Source of the DNA: Citrobacter amalonaticus
Lineage (GTDB): Bacteria > Pseudomonadota > Gammaproteobacteria > Enterobacterales > Enterobacteriaceae
Reading direction: 5' to 3'
NCBI RefSeq assembly: GCF_018323885.1
Contig: NZ_AP024585.1
Span: forward strand, 3,038,001-3,102,000
DNA: 64,000 nt
The notes beneath the pieces are model-generated. The model was not told where the DNA came from, searched no databases, and saw nothing but the letters and a program-made list of their open reading frames with translations. Shown piece after piece: positions 46,259-55,966 of this stretch (position 1 is its first letter; the number at the start of each line of letters is the position of its first letter). A program made the translations under genes and the position numbers.

Positions 46259-46906
46259 ATGCCTGAAGCAACGCCTTTTCAGGTGCTGGTGGTAGATGAC
46301 CACCCTCTTATGCGTCGTGGTATCCGTCAATTACTGGAACTGGATCCGACATTTGAGGTGGTTGCCGAAGCGGGCGATGGTGCAACGGCGATTGATCTGG
46401 CAAACCGTCTCGATCTGGATTTAATCCTGCTTGATCTGAATATGAAAGGGCTGAGCGGTCTGGATACGTTGAACGCCCTGCGCCGCGATGGGATCACGGC
46501 GCAGATCATCATTCTCACCGTTTCGGATTCGGCCAACGACATCTACGCCCTGATTGACGCCGGCGCAGATGGCTACCTGCTGAAAGACAGCGATCCGGAA
46601 GTTCTGCTGGATGCCATTCGCACAGGCGCCAATGGCGGCAAAGTTTTCAGCGAACGCGTCAGCGATTATCTGCGCGAGCGCGAAATGTTTGGTGAAGAGG
46701 ACGATCCGTTCAGCATGCTGACCGAGCGAGAGCTGGATGTGTTGCACGAGCTGGCACAGGGGCAGTCTAACAAGCAGATTGCCTCGGTCCTCAATATTTC
46801 CGAACAAACCGTAAAAGTGCATATTCGCAACCTGCTGCGCAAGCTCAACGTACGCTCACGCGTTGCCGCGACCATCCTGTTTTTACAAACCCGCGGTATG
46901 CAATAG
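46259..46906 (+). CDS. narP: Nitrate/nitrite response regulator NarP
   Basis: NarP is the response regulator partnered mainly with sensor kinase NarQ; phosphorylated NarP activates nap and other anaerobic genes. The 215-residue protein has a receiver domain with phospho-acceptor Asp59 in LILLDLNMKG, acidic VVDDHP at 11-16 and Lys in LLKDSDPE, and a LuxR/FixJ-type helix-turn-helix (LTERELDVLHELAQGQSNKQ; SEQTVKVHIRNLLRKL). ATG 46259 has GGGAG upstream and gives the E. coli length. Its target operon nap-ccm lies adjacent, read toward it. Confidence 0.96.
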   Translation: MPEATPFQVLVVDDHPLMRRGIRQLLELDPTFEVVAEAGDGATAIDLANRLDLDLILLDLNMKGLSGLDTLNALRRDGITAQIIILTVSDSANDIYALIDAGADGYLLKDSDPEVLLDAIRTGANGGKVFSERVSDYLREREMFGEEDDPFSMLTERELDVLHELAQGQSNKQIASVLNISEQTVKVHIRNLLRKLNVRSRVAATILFLQTRGMQ

Positions 46907-46916
46907 CCCAGCAAAT

Positions 46917-46942
46917 GCCCGATGGCGCTACGCTTATCGGGC
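46917..46942. repeat. REP element between narP and ccmH
   Basis: GCCCGATGGCGCTACGCTTA followed by TCGGGC is close to the enteric REP consensus GCCGGATGGCG...CCGGC, with compensating changes in both arms. It lies between the convergent ends of narP and ccmH. Confidence 0.85.
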
Positions 46943-46968
46943 CTGTGCCTCGCCATCTGGCCGGGTGG

Positions 46969-48021
46969 TTACTCGCTCTTTGGCGATAAGTGCTGCATCG
47001 CCTGCGCGATACTGCGCTCAATCACCGCACGACGCGTATCGTTCGCTGGCAGCATCTTCAACATCATCTCCCAGGCGGCAACCGCCTCGCCAAAACGCTC
47101 CTGCTCAAAGGCGTTGAAGGCATACATGCTCAGAACCCGCACATTGGCGTGATCGCTACGCACCAGTTCTCGCAGCAGCTCCCCTCCACGACGGTTATCA
47201 TCAGGATCGGAAGAACGGGTCAGCGCCTCGGCATAGCCCAGCGCAGCATCGCTGTTCTTCGGATCGAGTCGATAGGCGTTGGCATACGCTTCGGTAGCGG
47301 TACTGGCATTGCCAAGCACCATTCCGATCCGCCCCAGCATGATCCAGCCTTCTACGTTCGTCGCATCACTTTGCAGACGAGTACGTAGCCCCAGCGCCAG
47401 ACGCGTCATCTCTTCCTCATCCAGCGGCTGCGCTTTTGGATCCAGCGCGCGTTCCAGCAGTGCCGGACTTTGTGCCGTCGCCAGTTGCCAGATTTCCACC
47501 TGCTTATAGCTCCCGGTCTGGTAATAACTGACGGCCCCCACGATGACGGCAATCACTATCCCTGGCAGATAAACCGCCAGCCCGGCTCGTTTACCCTCCG
47601 GTAACGATATCTCATCCGGGAACACCTCCTGTTTCAGGCGTACCCGCCGACGCGAACGGGCAACGATAATCCAGCCACCTGCGCCAATTGCCGCCACGGG
47701 AAGCACCCACAGCAGGACAGTCAGTGGTGTCAGCGGCGGATCATAGGTGACGAAGTTACCGTAGCGCGCCACCATATAGTCGACGATCTCTTTCTGACTT
47801 TTCCCTTCCTGCATCAGCTCATAGACTTTCTGCCGCAGGTCGGTCGCAATCATCGAATTGGAATCCGCGATGCTGTTGTTCTGGCATTTTGGACAGCGCA
47901 GCTGTTCAGTCAACTGGCGGAATTGTTGCTCCTGGGTCTCATCCTTAAACTGCATCACATCAATGGTGGCCAGCGCGTTAGCAGAAAACAGCAGCATCAG
48001 CACACTCAGCAAAAGTCTCAT
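46969..48021 (-). CDS. ccmH: Cytochrome c maturation protein CcmH
   Basis: CcmH is the apocytochrome-binding thiol protein of the System I heme ligation complex. The 350-residue enteric form fuses a CcmH/NrfF domain with signal peptide and redox motif CPKC (Cys43, Cys46 in LRCPKCQNNS) to a CcmI-like C-terminal part with two TM helices (TVLLWVLPVAAIGAGGWIIV; AGLAVYLPGIVIAVIVGAVS) and TPR repeats (NAYRLDPKNSDAALGYAEAL). It is the last gene of the nap-ccm run and overlaps ccmG by four bases. Confidence 0.95.
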   Translation of the reverse strand: MRLLLSVLMLLFSANALATIDVMQFKDETQEQQFRQLTEQLRCPKCQNNSIADSNSMIATDLRQKVYELMQEGKSQKEIVDYMVARYGNFVTYDPPLTPLTVLLWVLPVAAIGAGGWIIVARSRRRVRLKQEVFPDEISLPEGKRAGLAVYLPGIVIAVIVGAVSYYQTGSYKQVEIWQLATAQSPALLERALDPKAQPLDEEEMTRLALGLRTRLQSDATNVEGWIMLGRIGMVLGNASTATEAYANAYRLDPKNSDAALGYAEALTRSSDPDDNRRGGELLRELVRSDHANVRVLSMYAFNAFEQERFGEAVAAWEMMLKMLPANDTRRAVIERSIAQAMQHLSPKSE

Positions 48022-48575
48022 TGCCCGGCCTCCTTACTGTATTTCTCCCACAGCGGCTTGATTTCACTCTCCCAGACGCGGGCGTTCAAATCCCCGGCAT
48101 GGCGATAGCGAATAATGCCTTTACCGTCGATCAGGAAGGTTTCCGGCGCGCCATAGACCCCAAGATCCAGGCCCAGCATACCGTCGCCGTCAAACAGGCT
48201 CAGCGCGTAAGGATTACCCAACTCTTTCAGCCAGACGATGGCCTTCTGGCGATCGTCTTTATAATTCAGCCCCACTACGCGAATCCCCTGTGCCGACAGC
48301 TGGTTCAGGTACTGATGCTCAGCGCGGCAGGTCGGACACCACGTTGCCCAGACGTTGAGTAAGACCGGTTTACCCTGAGTCAGCACGTCTGCCTCATAAT
48401 GCTTACCGGGGTTCTCCAGCGACTCAAGCCGGAAAGTCGGTACCGGTTTACCAATCAGCGCCGACTCCAGATTCGTCGGCGTGTCGCCTTCTGCGTTACG
48501 CGCCAGTTGCCACAGCAGCGCTGCGGCAATCACGAGAAAAATCACAAAGGGAATCAAAAGTACGTTGCGCTTCAT
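48018..48575 (-). CDS. dsbE: Thiol:disulfide interchange protein CcmG (DsbE)
   Basis: Membrane-anchored thioredoxin-like protein that keeps apocytochrome c and CcmH thiols reduced in the periplasm, with electrons from DsbD. The 185-residue protein has one N-terminal anchor (LIPFVIFLVIAAALLWQLA) and the active site WATWCPTC with Cys80 and Cys83, plus the GAPETFLID cis-Pro loop. It overlaps ccmF and ccmH by four bases each (ATGA junctions). Confidence 0.96.
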   Translation of the reverse strand: MKRNVLLIPFVIFLVIAAALLWQLARNAEGDTPTNLESALIGKPVPTFRLESLENPGKHYEADVLTQGKPVLLNVWATWCPTCRAEHQYLNQLSAQGIRVVGLNYKDDRQKAIVWLKELGNPYALSLFDGDGMLGLDLGVYGAPETFLIDGKGIIRYRHAGDLNARVWESEIKPLWEKYSKEAGQ

Positions 48576-50515
48576 ACCGCCTCCGACGCCGATTTTTGCG
48601 GTTGTACGCGTTTGCGATAACGCGGGTCAAACAGGCATAACAGCCCTCCCAGCGCCATCAATATCCCACCCGCCCAGATCCAGCGAATAAACGGTTTGTA
48701 GTACAGACGAACAGCCCACGCGCCGTTATCCAGCTCTTCACCGAGCGCGGCGTACAGATCGCGGGTGATACCACCATCAATCGCCGCTTCCGTCATCATC
48801 GAACTGGTGCTGTTGTAGAACCGTTTTTCAGCGTGCAACGTTGCTTCTGCCTTGCCATCACGGGTCACGCTGATAATCGCCACACCACCGCGATAGTTTG
48901 GTCCGGTGATATCCTTCACTTCACGGAAGGTGAAGCGATATTCATGAATATCGACGCTGTCACCGGCTTTCATGCGAACATCGCGCTCGACGCTGTAGTT
49001 CTGGCTGAAGGCGATGCCGACAATTGTCACCGCCAGGCCGACGTGCCCGGCCACCATTCCCCAGTAGCTCAGCGTCATTTTCGCGCCACGTGAAATTCGC
49101 AGCGCAAGCTCCGCCATCGCCAGCACAAACACCCAGCAGGCCATTGCCAGCCCGACTACGGTCATGGCGACAATCTTGTTCTCAAACAGCCACGGCAGCA
49201 GCAGAGAGAGTACGAGGGTGCTGACCAGCGCGATAACCAGCAGTCGTTGCAGTTTACGCGGTCGATCGCGTCCCCAGCGGACCAGCGGGCCAATACCCAA
49301 CAGCAGGGCAAACGGCGCCATCAGCCAGGTAAACATGGTATTAAAAAACGGTTCGCCAATAGAGATACTGCCCAGACCGAGTTGCTTATGCACCAGCGGC
49401 AGCAGCGTGCCGAGCAGCACGACCAGCATGGCGGCAATCAGCAGCACGTTATTACCGAGCAGCAGCGATTCACGCGACCAGAGGGCGTTATTGACCCGGG
49501 AGCGAACCTTATGTCCTCGCGTGGCAAACAGCAGCAGCGAGCCGCCGATGACCAGCACCATGAAGGCCAGAATGAACATCCCGCGAGACGGGTCGGAAGC
49601 AAACGCATGCACCGACACCAGCACGCCTGAACGCACGAGGAACGTCCCCAACAGACAGAGCGAAAACGCGCAGATGGAGAGCAGTAGCGTCCACGCCTTG
49701 AAACTGCCGCGCTGTTCAGTGACCGCCAGTGAGTGCATCAGTGCGGTTCCCACCAGCCATGGCATAAACGAGGCGTTTTCCACCGGATCCCAGAACCACC
49801 AGCCTCCCCAGCCCAGTTCGTAATACGCCCATGCTGAACCCAGCACAATCCCCAGCGTCAGGAAAACCCACGCTGCCAGCGTCCATGGACGGGAAAAACG
49901 GGCGAAAGTGCTGTCCAGGCGACCGCTCATCAGCGCCGCGATAGCGAACGCGAAGGCGACCGAGAAACCGACGTAGCCCATATATAGCAGCGGCGGATGG
50001 AAGATAAGCCCAGGATCTTGCAACAACGGGTTGAGATCGCGCCCTTCTATCGGGAAATTCGGCAGCGTGCGGGTGAACGGGTTGGAGGTAAACAGGATGA
50101 ACAACAGAAAACCGACGCTAACCATCCCCATCACCGCAAGTACGCGGGCGACGATATCCAACGGCATCCGCTGGGAAAACAGCGCGACGGCAAAGGTCCA
50201 GCCGCTCATCAGCAACACCCACAGCAGCAGCGAGCCTTCATGCGCCCCCCAGGTGGCGGCGACGCGGTACCAGACCGGCAGCTGCGTGTTGGAGTTACTG
50301 GCGACGTAAACGACGGTGAAATCATTCACTACAAAGGCGTTGACCAGCACCAGAAAGGCGCCCATCACGAGGATAAACAACAGCCAGGAAAACGGTCTTG
50401 CCGACGCCATCATCCGCGCATCGCCTCGCGCCACGCCCCACAGCGGATAGACTGAGAGTAACAACGCAACGCCCAGTGCCAGGCATAACAGCGCATTGCC
50501 AATTTCAGGCATCAT
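48572..50515 (-). CDS. ccmF: Heme lyase CcmF
   Basis: CcmF, with CcmH, transfers heme from holo-CcmE to the CxxCH motif of apocytochromes. The 647-residue membrane protein has about fifteen helices and the tryptophan-rich heme-binding motif [20 protein letters not shown] near residue 235, with flanking conserved histidines ([26 protein letters not shown]). Length equals E. coli. Four-base overlaps with ccmE and ccmG show tight coupling. Confidence 0.96.
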   Translation of the reverse strand: MMPEIGNALLCLALGVALLLSVYPLWGVARGDARMMASARPFSWLLFILVMGAFLVLVNAFVVNDFTVVYVASNSNTQLPVWYRVAATWGAHEGSLLLWVLLMSGWTFAVALFSQRMPLDIVARVLAVMGMVSVGFLLFILFTSNPFTRTLPNFPIEGRDLNPLLQDPGLIFHPPLLYMGYVGFSVAFAFAIAALMSGRLDSTFARFSRPWTLAAWVFLTLGIVLGSAWAYYELGWGGWWFWDPVENASFMPWLVGTALMHSLAVTEQRGSFKAWTLLLSICAFSLCLLGTFLVRSGVLVSVHAFASDPSRGMFILAFMVLVIGGSLLLFATRGHKVRSRVNNALWSRESLLLGNNVLLIAAMLVVLLGTLLPLVHKQLGLGSISIGEPFFNTMFTWLMAPFALLLGIGPLVRWGRDRPRKLQRLLVIALVSTLVLSLLLPWLFENKIVAMTVVGLAMACWVFVLAMAELALRISRGAKMTLSYWGMVAGHVGLAVTIVGIAFSQNYSVERDVRMKAGDSVDIHEYRFTFREVKDITGPNYRGGVAIISVTRDGKAEATLHAEKRFYNSTSSMMTEAAIDGGITRDLYAALGEELDNGAWAVRLYYKPFIRWIWAGGILMALGGLLCLFDPRYRKRVQPQKSASEAV

Positions 50516-50991
50516 GATGTTTTATCCTTATAGACGCTCTCCGGACGGCGGTGGTTATCCTGCATCGCTTTTTCAACTTCCGGCGGCGTGTAGTTTTCAT
50601 CATGCTTGGCGAGGACTTCTTTCGCCTGAATATGGTTTTTCTCGCCGAGTTCCCCCTGCACCACCACGCCTTGTCCTTCACGGAACAGGTCCGGCAGAAT
50701 GCCTTCGTAGGTCACATCCACCACGCCTTCGGCATCATAGATGCTGAAATTCACCTTCAGCGAGTTGGGGTCGCGCTTGACGCTGCCGGGCATAACCATA
50801 CCGCCCACCCGAAGGCGCTGACCCACTTCCGGCATTTGCTGCGTTTCGCGCTTGCCGTAGAGAATCTCGCCTGGCGTGTAGAACAGGTCGATGTTGGCGC
50901 GCAGCGCATACAGCACCAGCGTAATCGTCAGCGCTAACCCGACAAGCACGCCGCAGGCAATCCATAAACGGTTCTTACGTCGAATATTCAC
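50512..50991 (-). CDS. ccmE: Heme chaperone CcmE
   Basis: CcmE binds heme covalently through a histidine and carries it to CcmF. The 159-residue protein has an N-terminal anchor ([20 protein letters not shown]), an OB-fold periplasmic domain and the heme-binding His130 in [12 protein letters not shown], with the stabilising tyrosine at position 134. The start overlaps ccmD by four bases. Confidence 0.97.
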   Translation of the reverse strand: MNIRRKNRLWIACGVLVGLALTITLVLYALRANIDLFYTPGEILYGKRETQQMPEVGQRLRVGGMVMPGSVKRDPNSLKVNFSIYDAEGVVDVTYEGILPDLFREGQGVVVQGELGEKNHIQAKEVLAKHDENYTPPEVEKAMQDNHRRPESVYKDKTS

Positions 50992-51200
50992 GCCGCCTCC
51001 CGTTGTGTCTGCGCTGCACGCAGGCGGGCTTCACGCGCCCGCTGACGGGAGACATCACGCAAAATTGCGCGATGCTGCGTCACGGTATGAATGACCAGCA
51101 CTGCCAGCGGGATGACGCTCAGCGCCACAGCCAGCCAGACGTAAAAGGCGTAACCGCCCATCGCAAAAAAATCACTCCAGGATGCAAATGCAGTGGTCAT
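50988..51200 (-). CDS. ccmD: Heme exporter small subunit CcmD
   Basis: CcmD is a small one-helix membrane protein that releases holo-CcmE from the CcmABC complex. The 70-residue protein has its helix at about 16-38 ([20 protein letters not shown]) and a strongly basic C-terminal tail ([18 protein letters not shown]), as in E. coli (69). It overlaps ccmC and ccmE by four bases each. Confidence 0.93.
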   Translation of the reverse strand: MTTAFASWSDFFAMGGYAFYVWLAVALSVIPLAVLVIHTVTQHRAILRDVSRQRAREARLRAAQTQREAA

Positions 51201-51934
51201 TGGCGGCCTCTTTTTAAGATCAGTTCACTCACCCACGGGCGACGTTTTTCCATTATCAGAATCAGGTTACGCATCCGCATCAGCGACAGCGTGATAAACA
51301 GCAGCAGATAGCCGACAATCGCCAGCCGCAGCGGCGTGCGCATGGCCGGGTCGATGCTTTGTTGCATACGGGTCGAGCCCTGATGCAGCGTGTTCCACCA
51401 CTCCACCGAATAGTGAATGATCGGCAGGTTCACCACGCCAATCAGCACCAGGATCCCCGCCGCGCGCCCCGCCATCTTACGGTCATCAAAGGCGTGCCAC
51501 AGAGCAATTGCGCCGACGTAGAGAAACAGCAGCACCAGTTCCGACGTCAGCCGCGCATCCCACACCCACCAGGTACCCCACATCGGTTTACCCCAGGCCG
51601 AGCCGGTGACTAGCGCAATAAACGTAAACACCGCGCCAATCGGCGCCATTGCAGCCAGCGCCAGGTTCGCCATCTTCATCTGCCAGACCAGACCGATAAA
51701 CGCGGCTACCGCCATCGAGGCATAAATCCCCATTGACCAGATCGCCGCCGGAACGTGCAGATAAATAATGCGGTAGCTCTGCCCCTGCTGGTAATCCGCC
51801 GGCGCAAAACCGAATCCCCAGATCCAGCCCGTCGCCAGAACCAGGACGCAGGCGACGGCCAGCCACGGCACAAAATAGCCACAAAGCTGATACAGTCGTG
51901 GGGGCATAGCCAGTTGATGAAGTGTTTTCCACAT
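51197..51934 (-). CDS. ccmC: Heme handling protein CcmC
   Basis: CcmC delivers heme to CcmE. The 245-residue protein has six membrane helices and the tryptophan-rich motif WGTWWVWDARLTSELVLLFL near residue 120, flanked by conserved histidines in IYLHVPAAIWSMG and NLPIIHYSVEWWNTLHQG. Its start is separated from ccmB by a 122-bp gap with REP-like repeats, the only sizeable gap inside the nap-ccm run. Confidence 0.96.
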   Translation of the reverse strand: MWKTLHQLAMPPRLYQLCGYFVPWLAVACVLVLATGWIWGFGFAPADYQQGQSYRIIYLHVPAAIWSMGIYASMAVAAFIGLVWQMKMANLALAAMAPIGAVFTFIALVTGSAWGKPMWGTWWVWDARLTSELVLLFLYVGAIALWHAFDDRKMAGRAAGILVLIGVVNLPIIHYSVEWWNTLHQGSTRMQQSIDPAMRTPLRLAIVGYLLLFITLSLMRMRNLILIMEKRRPWVSELILKRGRQ

Positions 51935-51974
51935 AGTTCAGTCACCAGACTCAAACGAATAAAGTTACCGTCAT

Positions 51975-52050
51975 GCCGGATAGCGGCTGATGCCTTATCC
52001 GACCTAAAAACCCGGCTCTTGTCGGCCTGAAAAGCGCAGCGCCATCAGGC
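51975..52050. repeat. Pair of REP-like elements between ccmC and ccmB
   Basis: Two REP-like units lie in the 122-bp gap: 51975-52003 (begins GCCGGATAGCGGCTGATGCC) and 52025-52050 (GCCTGA...TCAGGC with GCGCAGCGC inside). Their arrangement is that of a small BIME. They would fold in the operon transcript. Confidence 0.7.
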
Positions 52051-52056
52051 AACTCA

Positions 52057-52716
52057 TTACTGCAAACTAATGCGTAACGCCGCCGCCGTTGCAAAAGGAC
52101 TTAACGTCGCGCTACCTGCCAGTAACGCGCCCAAAATCGCCATGTATCCATCCACTGGAAGATGCATGGATGCCGCATCCATCGCGGCAGTCGCAAAAAT
52201 CAACAAGGGAATGGTCAACGGCAGTACCAGTACGCTCAGCAATACACCGCCGCGCTTTAACCCGACCGTTAACCCCACCCCCGGTGCGCCGAGAAAGCTC
52301 AGCGTCGGCGTCCCCAGCAGTAGAGTCAGCGCCATAATTTTCCAGCCGTAGAGGTCCATCCCCAGCAGCAATGCCACCAGCGGAGAGAGGATCAACAGCG
52401 GCAGACCGGTGACCATCCAGTGGGCCATCACTTTTGCCAGCACCACCATCGGTAATGGGATTGGCAGCAGCATCAGTTGCTCAAGGCTGCCGTCCTGCAG
52501 GTCATCGCGAAACAGTCGCTCCAGCGCCAGCAGCGAGGCCAGCAGTGCAGCAACCCAAATAATCCCCGGCGCAATGCGCGCCAGCAGCTGCGGTTCCGGC
52601 CCAATGCTCAGCGGGAACAACGTAATAACAATCAGGAAGAACCACAGCGGGTTGGCAATTTCCGCGCTATGGCGAAAGGCAACGCGCAGTTCGAGACGGA
52701 AGATACGCCACATCAT
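52057..52716 (-). CDS. ccmB: Heme exporter permease CcmB
   Basis: CcmB is the membrane subunit of the CcmAB ABC complex, whose ATP hydrolysis frees holo-CcmE from CcmC. The 219-residue protein has six membrane helices and the family stretch [20 protein letters not shown] near residues 67-87 that faces CcmA. It overlaps ccmA by four bases. Confidence 0.95.
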   Translation of the reverse strand: MMWRIFRLELRVAFRHSAEIANPLWFFLIVITLFPLSIGPEPQLLARIAPGIIWVAALLASLLALERLFRDDLQDGSLEQLMLLPIPLPMVVLAKVMAHWMVTGLPLLILSPLVALLLGMDLYGWKIMALTLLLGTPTLSFLGAPGVGLTVGLKRGGVLLSVLVLPLTIPLLIFATAAMDAASMHLPVDGYMAILGALLAGSATLSPFATAAALRISLQ

Positions 52717-53342
52717 TGCCCTGCCCTCTCGTGAGTCAGCGCAATCCGGCGAATGCGGTCTGTAGCAACGTTCATTGGCTGGTGGGTGGTGAGGATAACG
52801 ATCCCACCTTCATCGGTATGCTGCGCCATCCGCTGCGTCAGGCGTTCAACGCCGTTCACATCAATGGCGGTAAAGGGTTCGTCGAGGATCCAGAGCGTGG
52901 CGCGGGTCAGCCAGAGACGCGCTAACGCCACACGGCGCTGCTGTCCGGCAGAAAGCTGGTTAACAGGGATATCTTCGTAACCGGCAAGACCGGCCTGCGC
53001 CAGCGCCGCGAGACATTTCGCGATATCGCCGTCCTGATGGAAAAAACGCAGGTTCTCCAACGCCGTCAGCCGGGTTTTGATCCCCGGCTGATGGCCAATC
53101 CACAACAAATTTTGATGGTAGCTGTCCCGCACACGATGTAGCGGTTGCTCCTGCCAGCACACCTCACCGGCATCAGGACGAGAAAGTCCTGTCAGCAACC
53201 GCAACAGGGTGGTTTTCCCTGCGCCGTTGCCGCCGGTGACCTGTATCCACTCCCCGGCGTTGACCTGGAACGACAAATCGCTAAACAGGACTCGTTCATC
53301 CCGCTCACAGAGGAGCTTTCTGGCTTCAAGCATACTACCCAC
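52713..53342 (-). CDS. ccmA: Heme exporter ATPase CcmA
   Basis: CcmA is the cytoplasmic ATPase of the CcmABCD complex. The 209-residue protein has Walker [14 protein letters not shown] near residue 37, signature [16 protein letters not shown], Walker [13 protein letters not shown] and H-loop TTHQP. It is two residues longer than I recall for E. coli; ATG at 53333 (the second Met) is an alternative start. It begins 14 bp after napC, joining the nap and ccm halves of the run. Confidence 0.95.
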   Translation of the reverse strand: MGSMLEARKLLCERDERVLFSDLSFQVNAGEWIQVTGGNGAGKTTLLRLLTGLSRPDAGEVCWQEQPLHRVRDSYHQNLLWIGHQPGIKTRLTALENLRFFHQDGDIAKCLAALAQAGLAGYEDIPVNQLSAGQQRRVALARLWLTRATLWILDEPFTAIDVNGVERLTQRMAQHTDEGGIVILTTHQPMNVATDRIRRIALTHERAGQ

Positions 53343-53356
53343 TCATTACCATCCCG

Positions 53357-53959
53357 TCAGAAGCCCGGTTTGACGTCGCGCATATCGGGGAGCTTATGCG
53401 CAATCCCCTTATGGCAGTCAATACAGGTTTGCCCGTCTTTCACCGCCTGATCGTGCATTTTTGCGGCGACACTCTTCTGGGCCGTTAAGTCCATGAAGTC
53501 AAAGTTGTGACAGTTACGACACTCCTGAGAATTGTTATCTTTCATTCTTCGCCATTCATTCTGTGCCATCGTCAGACGATGCGCTTCGAACTTCTGCGGG
53601 GTATCAATCAGTCCCAATGCTTTTGCGTACAGTTCTTTACTGGCCTTGATCTTACGGATCATTTTCGGCACAAACTCGTGTGGTACGTGGCAGTCAGGAC
53701 AGGTCGCACGCACACCGCTACGGTTGTTGTAGTGTACGGTTTCCATGTATTCCTGATACACGGTATTGCGCATTTCGTGGCAGCTAATGCAGAACTCTTC
53801 GGTGTTGGCCTTTTCCATCCCGGTGTTAAATCCACCCCAGAAAATAATCCCGCCGACGAACCCGATTAACAGCAGCGTACCCAGCGCCAGGCGACTGGGG
53901 CGACGCCACCACTGCCAGAGGCGCTTAATCCGGCCTGGTTTACGGTTAGCATTTTCCAT
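53357..53959 (-). CDS. napC: Tetraheme cytochrome c-type quinol dehydrogenase NapC
   Basis: NapC oxidises menaquinol or ubiquinol in the inner membrane and passes electrons to NapB/NapA. The 200-residue protein has one N-terminal anchor (LALGTLLLIGFVGGIIFWGG) and four heme motifs: CISCH, CPDCH, CRNCH and CIDCH, as in NapC/NirT proteins. Length equals E. coli. Last of the seven nap genes. Confidence 0.97.
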   Translation of the reverse strand: MENANRKPGRIKRLWQWWRRPSRLALGTLLLIGFVGGIIFWGGFNTGMEKANTEEFCISCHEMRNTVYQEYMETVHYNNRSGVRATCPDCHVPHEFVPKMIRKIKASKELYAKALGLIDTPQKFEAHRLTMAQNEWRRMKDNNSQECRNCHNFDFMDLTAQKSVAAKMHDQAVKDGQTCIDCHKGIAHKLPDMRDVKPGF

Positions 53960-53968
53960 AATAACCTC

Positions 53969-54418
53969 TTATTTCCCGTAACCTTTCGATGGGGTAAAGG
54001 TGTTACCCACAATCGGCGGGGCGTCAGTCTGCGGCACGTGACACTGCAGACAGAAGTAACGACGCGGCGCCACTTCGGCCAGCACTTTGCCGTCGCTGTC
54101 CATAAAGTGCGTCGGACTAATACGCGGCGCGCCGGTGGTACGATAGCTTTCAACGCCGTGGCATTGCAGGCAGCGGTTGGTGTTAGTGGTCACCTGGTAA
54201 CCATCGACGCTATGGGGAATCATCGGCGGCTGATTCACATAGTTCAGCGGCATACGCTCTTGCTCTTTGTGCATGCGAATCGCCCCTTCCTGTGTCCCCG
54301 ACACTTCCGGAGACTGGCTAAGATCCACTCCGTTTGCCGCCCAAACCGCACCGCTCACCACCAGGGCCAGCAGGGCTGTCCATTGACACAGCGCTTTTTT
54401 CAGGTCATGGCTTTTCAT
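53969..54418 (-). CDS. napB: Periplasmic nitrate reductase diheme subunit NapB
   Basis: NapB is the diheme cytochrome c that feeds electrons to NapA in the periplasm. The 149-residue precursor has a signal peptide ending AVWA before ANGVDLSQ and two heme motifs, NRCLQCHGVES and YFCLQCHVPQ. ATG 54418 overlaps the napH stop by four bases (ATGA) and gives the E. coli length; an in-frame ATG seven codons upstream lies within napH and would spoil the signal peptide. Confidence 0.96.
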   Translation of the reverse strand: MKSHDLKKALCQWTALLALVVSGAVWAANGVDLSQSPEVSGTQEGAIRMHKEQERMPLNYVNQPPMIPHSVDGYQVTTNTNRCLQCHGVESYRTTGAPRISPTHFMDSDGKVLAEVAPRRYFCLQCHVPQTDAPPIVGNTFTPSKGYGK

Positions 54419-55278
54419 GATTTCGCTCCCGAACTCCATCGTGTAGTTATTGTAAATACGTCCTCAGAACAGACATCCACGCAGCGACCGCAGGCCATGC
54501 AATCGCGGCTGGTGACCTGCACCGGGCTTTGCTCATCCAGCACCGGGGCACGTAATACATGCGGTTCCGGGCAAACATGAAAACAGTCCATACAGCGGTT
54601 ACATTTCTGTCGGTCTTTCGCCGCAACGGTTAATACGCCCTGGCTACCCAGCACGCCATACAGTGCGCCTAAAGGACAAAGATGCCCGCACCAGCCGTGT
54701 TCAACGACCAGCAAATCAAATAAAAACAGAGCGATAATCAGCAGTGCGCCGCTACCGAATCCCATCACCAGGCTACGCCCCAGCAGTGAAACAGGGTTAA
54801 TCCATTCCCACAGTAGCGTCCCGGTCAGTGCTGAACCCACCAGCACGACAACCAGAAGTACGTACCGTATATGACGTGGAATAGTTGCGGACTGATTCAG
54901 GTCAAACCTTCTGCGTAGCCAGGCCGCAAAATCGGTAATCGGGTTCAACGGGCAAACCCAACCGCAAAACAATCGCTTTCCTGCCAGGGCGTAAAGCACG
55001 GTAATAATCGCCGCGCCTGTTAGCGCCACCGCCACAGGCAGATGACCGCTCGCCAGGCTTTGCAGGGTGATGAGCGGATCGGTCAACGGGATCGACTCCA
55101 ACAACAGGCTGCTGGAGTAATTCCCATGCAGGATCCACACGCCAAACCACGGGCCGCTCAGAAACATCCCCAGCACCATAAACTGACAGAGCCGGCGGAA
55201 AATCAGCCAGCGATGACTCCGCCAGACGCCTTTTTTCGCCTGCGCTTCACGCCCGGCATCACGTTTACGATTTGCCAT
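54415..55278 (-). CDS. napH: Ferredoxin-type quinol dehydrogenase membrane subunit NapH
   Basis: NapH is an integral membrane iron-sulfur protein that works with NapG to move electrons from ubiquinol to the Nap system. The 287-residue protein has about four membrane helices, two cytoplasm-side CxxxCP motifs ([10 protein letters not shown] and CGHLCPLGA) and two [4Fe-4S] ferredoxin clusters ([14 protein letters not shown] and [14 protein letters not shown]). The start overlaps napG by 14 bp. Confidence 0.95.
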   Translation of the reverse strand: MANRKRDAGREAQAKKGVWRSHRWLIFRRLCQFMVLGMFLSGPWFGVWILHGNYSSSLLLESIPLTDPLITLQSLASGHLPVAVALTGAAIITVLYALAGKRLFCGWVCPLNPITDFAAWLRRRFDLNQSATIPRHIRYVLLVVVLVGSALTGTLLWEWINPVSLLGRSLVMGFGSGALLIIALFLFDLLVVEHGWCGHLCPLGALYGVLGSQGVLTVAAKDRQKCNRCMDCFHVCPEPHVLRAPVLDEQSPVQVTSRDCMACGRCVDVCSEDVFTITTRWSSGAKS

Positions 55279-55960
55279 CGTTCCCCTCCAGCCAGCCGAA
55301 GCGGTAATGGTGACCTAACTCCCCTTTCGCCAGCGACAGCGGCAACACTTTTATCGCGGGTTGCTCCAGCACGCAGACTTTTTCACATTTCCCGCACCCC
55401 GTGCAGGCGTCGCTGTGAACGGTCGGGATAAATCGCGCATGTTTGCCGGTTCGCATGTTGCGATCCAGTTCCAGCGTGATAGCCTCATCGATTTTTGGGC
55501 ATTCGCGATAGCAGACGTCACAGCGTAATCCCTGGAAGTTCAGGCAATTTTCCTGATCCAGCAGCACCGCCAGCCCCATCCGCGAATCGTCAATGGAGGC
55601 AATCTCCCGGTCCAGTGCCCCGCTGGGGCAGACTTTGGCGCACGGAATGTCTTCACACATCTCGCACGGGATCTCGCGGGCAACAAAATACGGCGTCCCC
55701 GCCGACAACCCTGATGCGAGCGTCGCCAGTTTTAAGGTGTCATACGGACATGCCTGAACGCACTGCCCGCAGCGCACGCAGGCGCTGGCAAAGGCGTTCT
55801 CGTTCACGGCCCCAGGCGGGCGCAACCGCACGCCTGTAGCCCGTGCGGTTTGCTGCTGTAACCCCAGCGCCACGCCAACGGCAGCCAGTCCGCCCGCTGT
55901 GCGAACAACATCGCGCAGAAAGCGGCGGCGGCCATTTTGGGGTTTCGCTGACCTGGACAT
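55265..55960 (-). CDS. napG: Ferredoxin-type protein NapG
   Basis: NapG is a periplasmic protein with four [4Fe-4S] clusters that partners with NapH. The 231-residue precursor has a Tat signal (twin arginine in [12 protein letters not shown]) and cluster motifs [40 protein letters not shown] and [14 protein letters not shown]. Length equals E. coli. It follows napA by six bases. Confidence 0.96.
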   Translation of the reverse strand: MSRSAKPQNGRRRFLRDVVRTAGGLAAVGVALGLQQQTARATGVRLRPPGAVNENAFASACVRCGQCVQACPYDTLKLATLASGLSAGTPYFVAREIPCEMCEDIPCAKVCPSGALDREIASIDDSRMGLAVLLDQENCLNFQGLRCDVCYRECPKIDEAITLELDRNMRTGKHARFIPTVHSDACTGCGKCEKVCVLEQPAIKVLPLSLAKGELGHHYRFGWLEGNDGKS

Positions 55961-55966
55961 GGCGTG

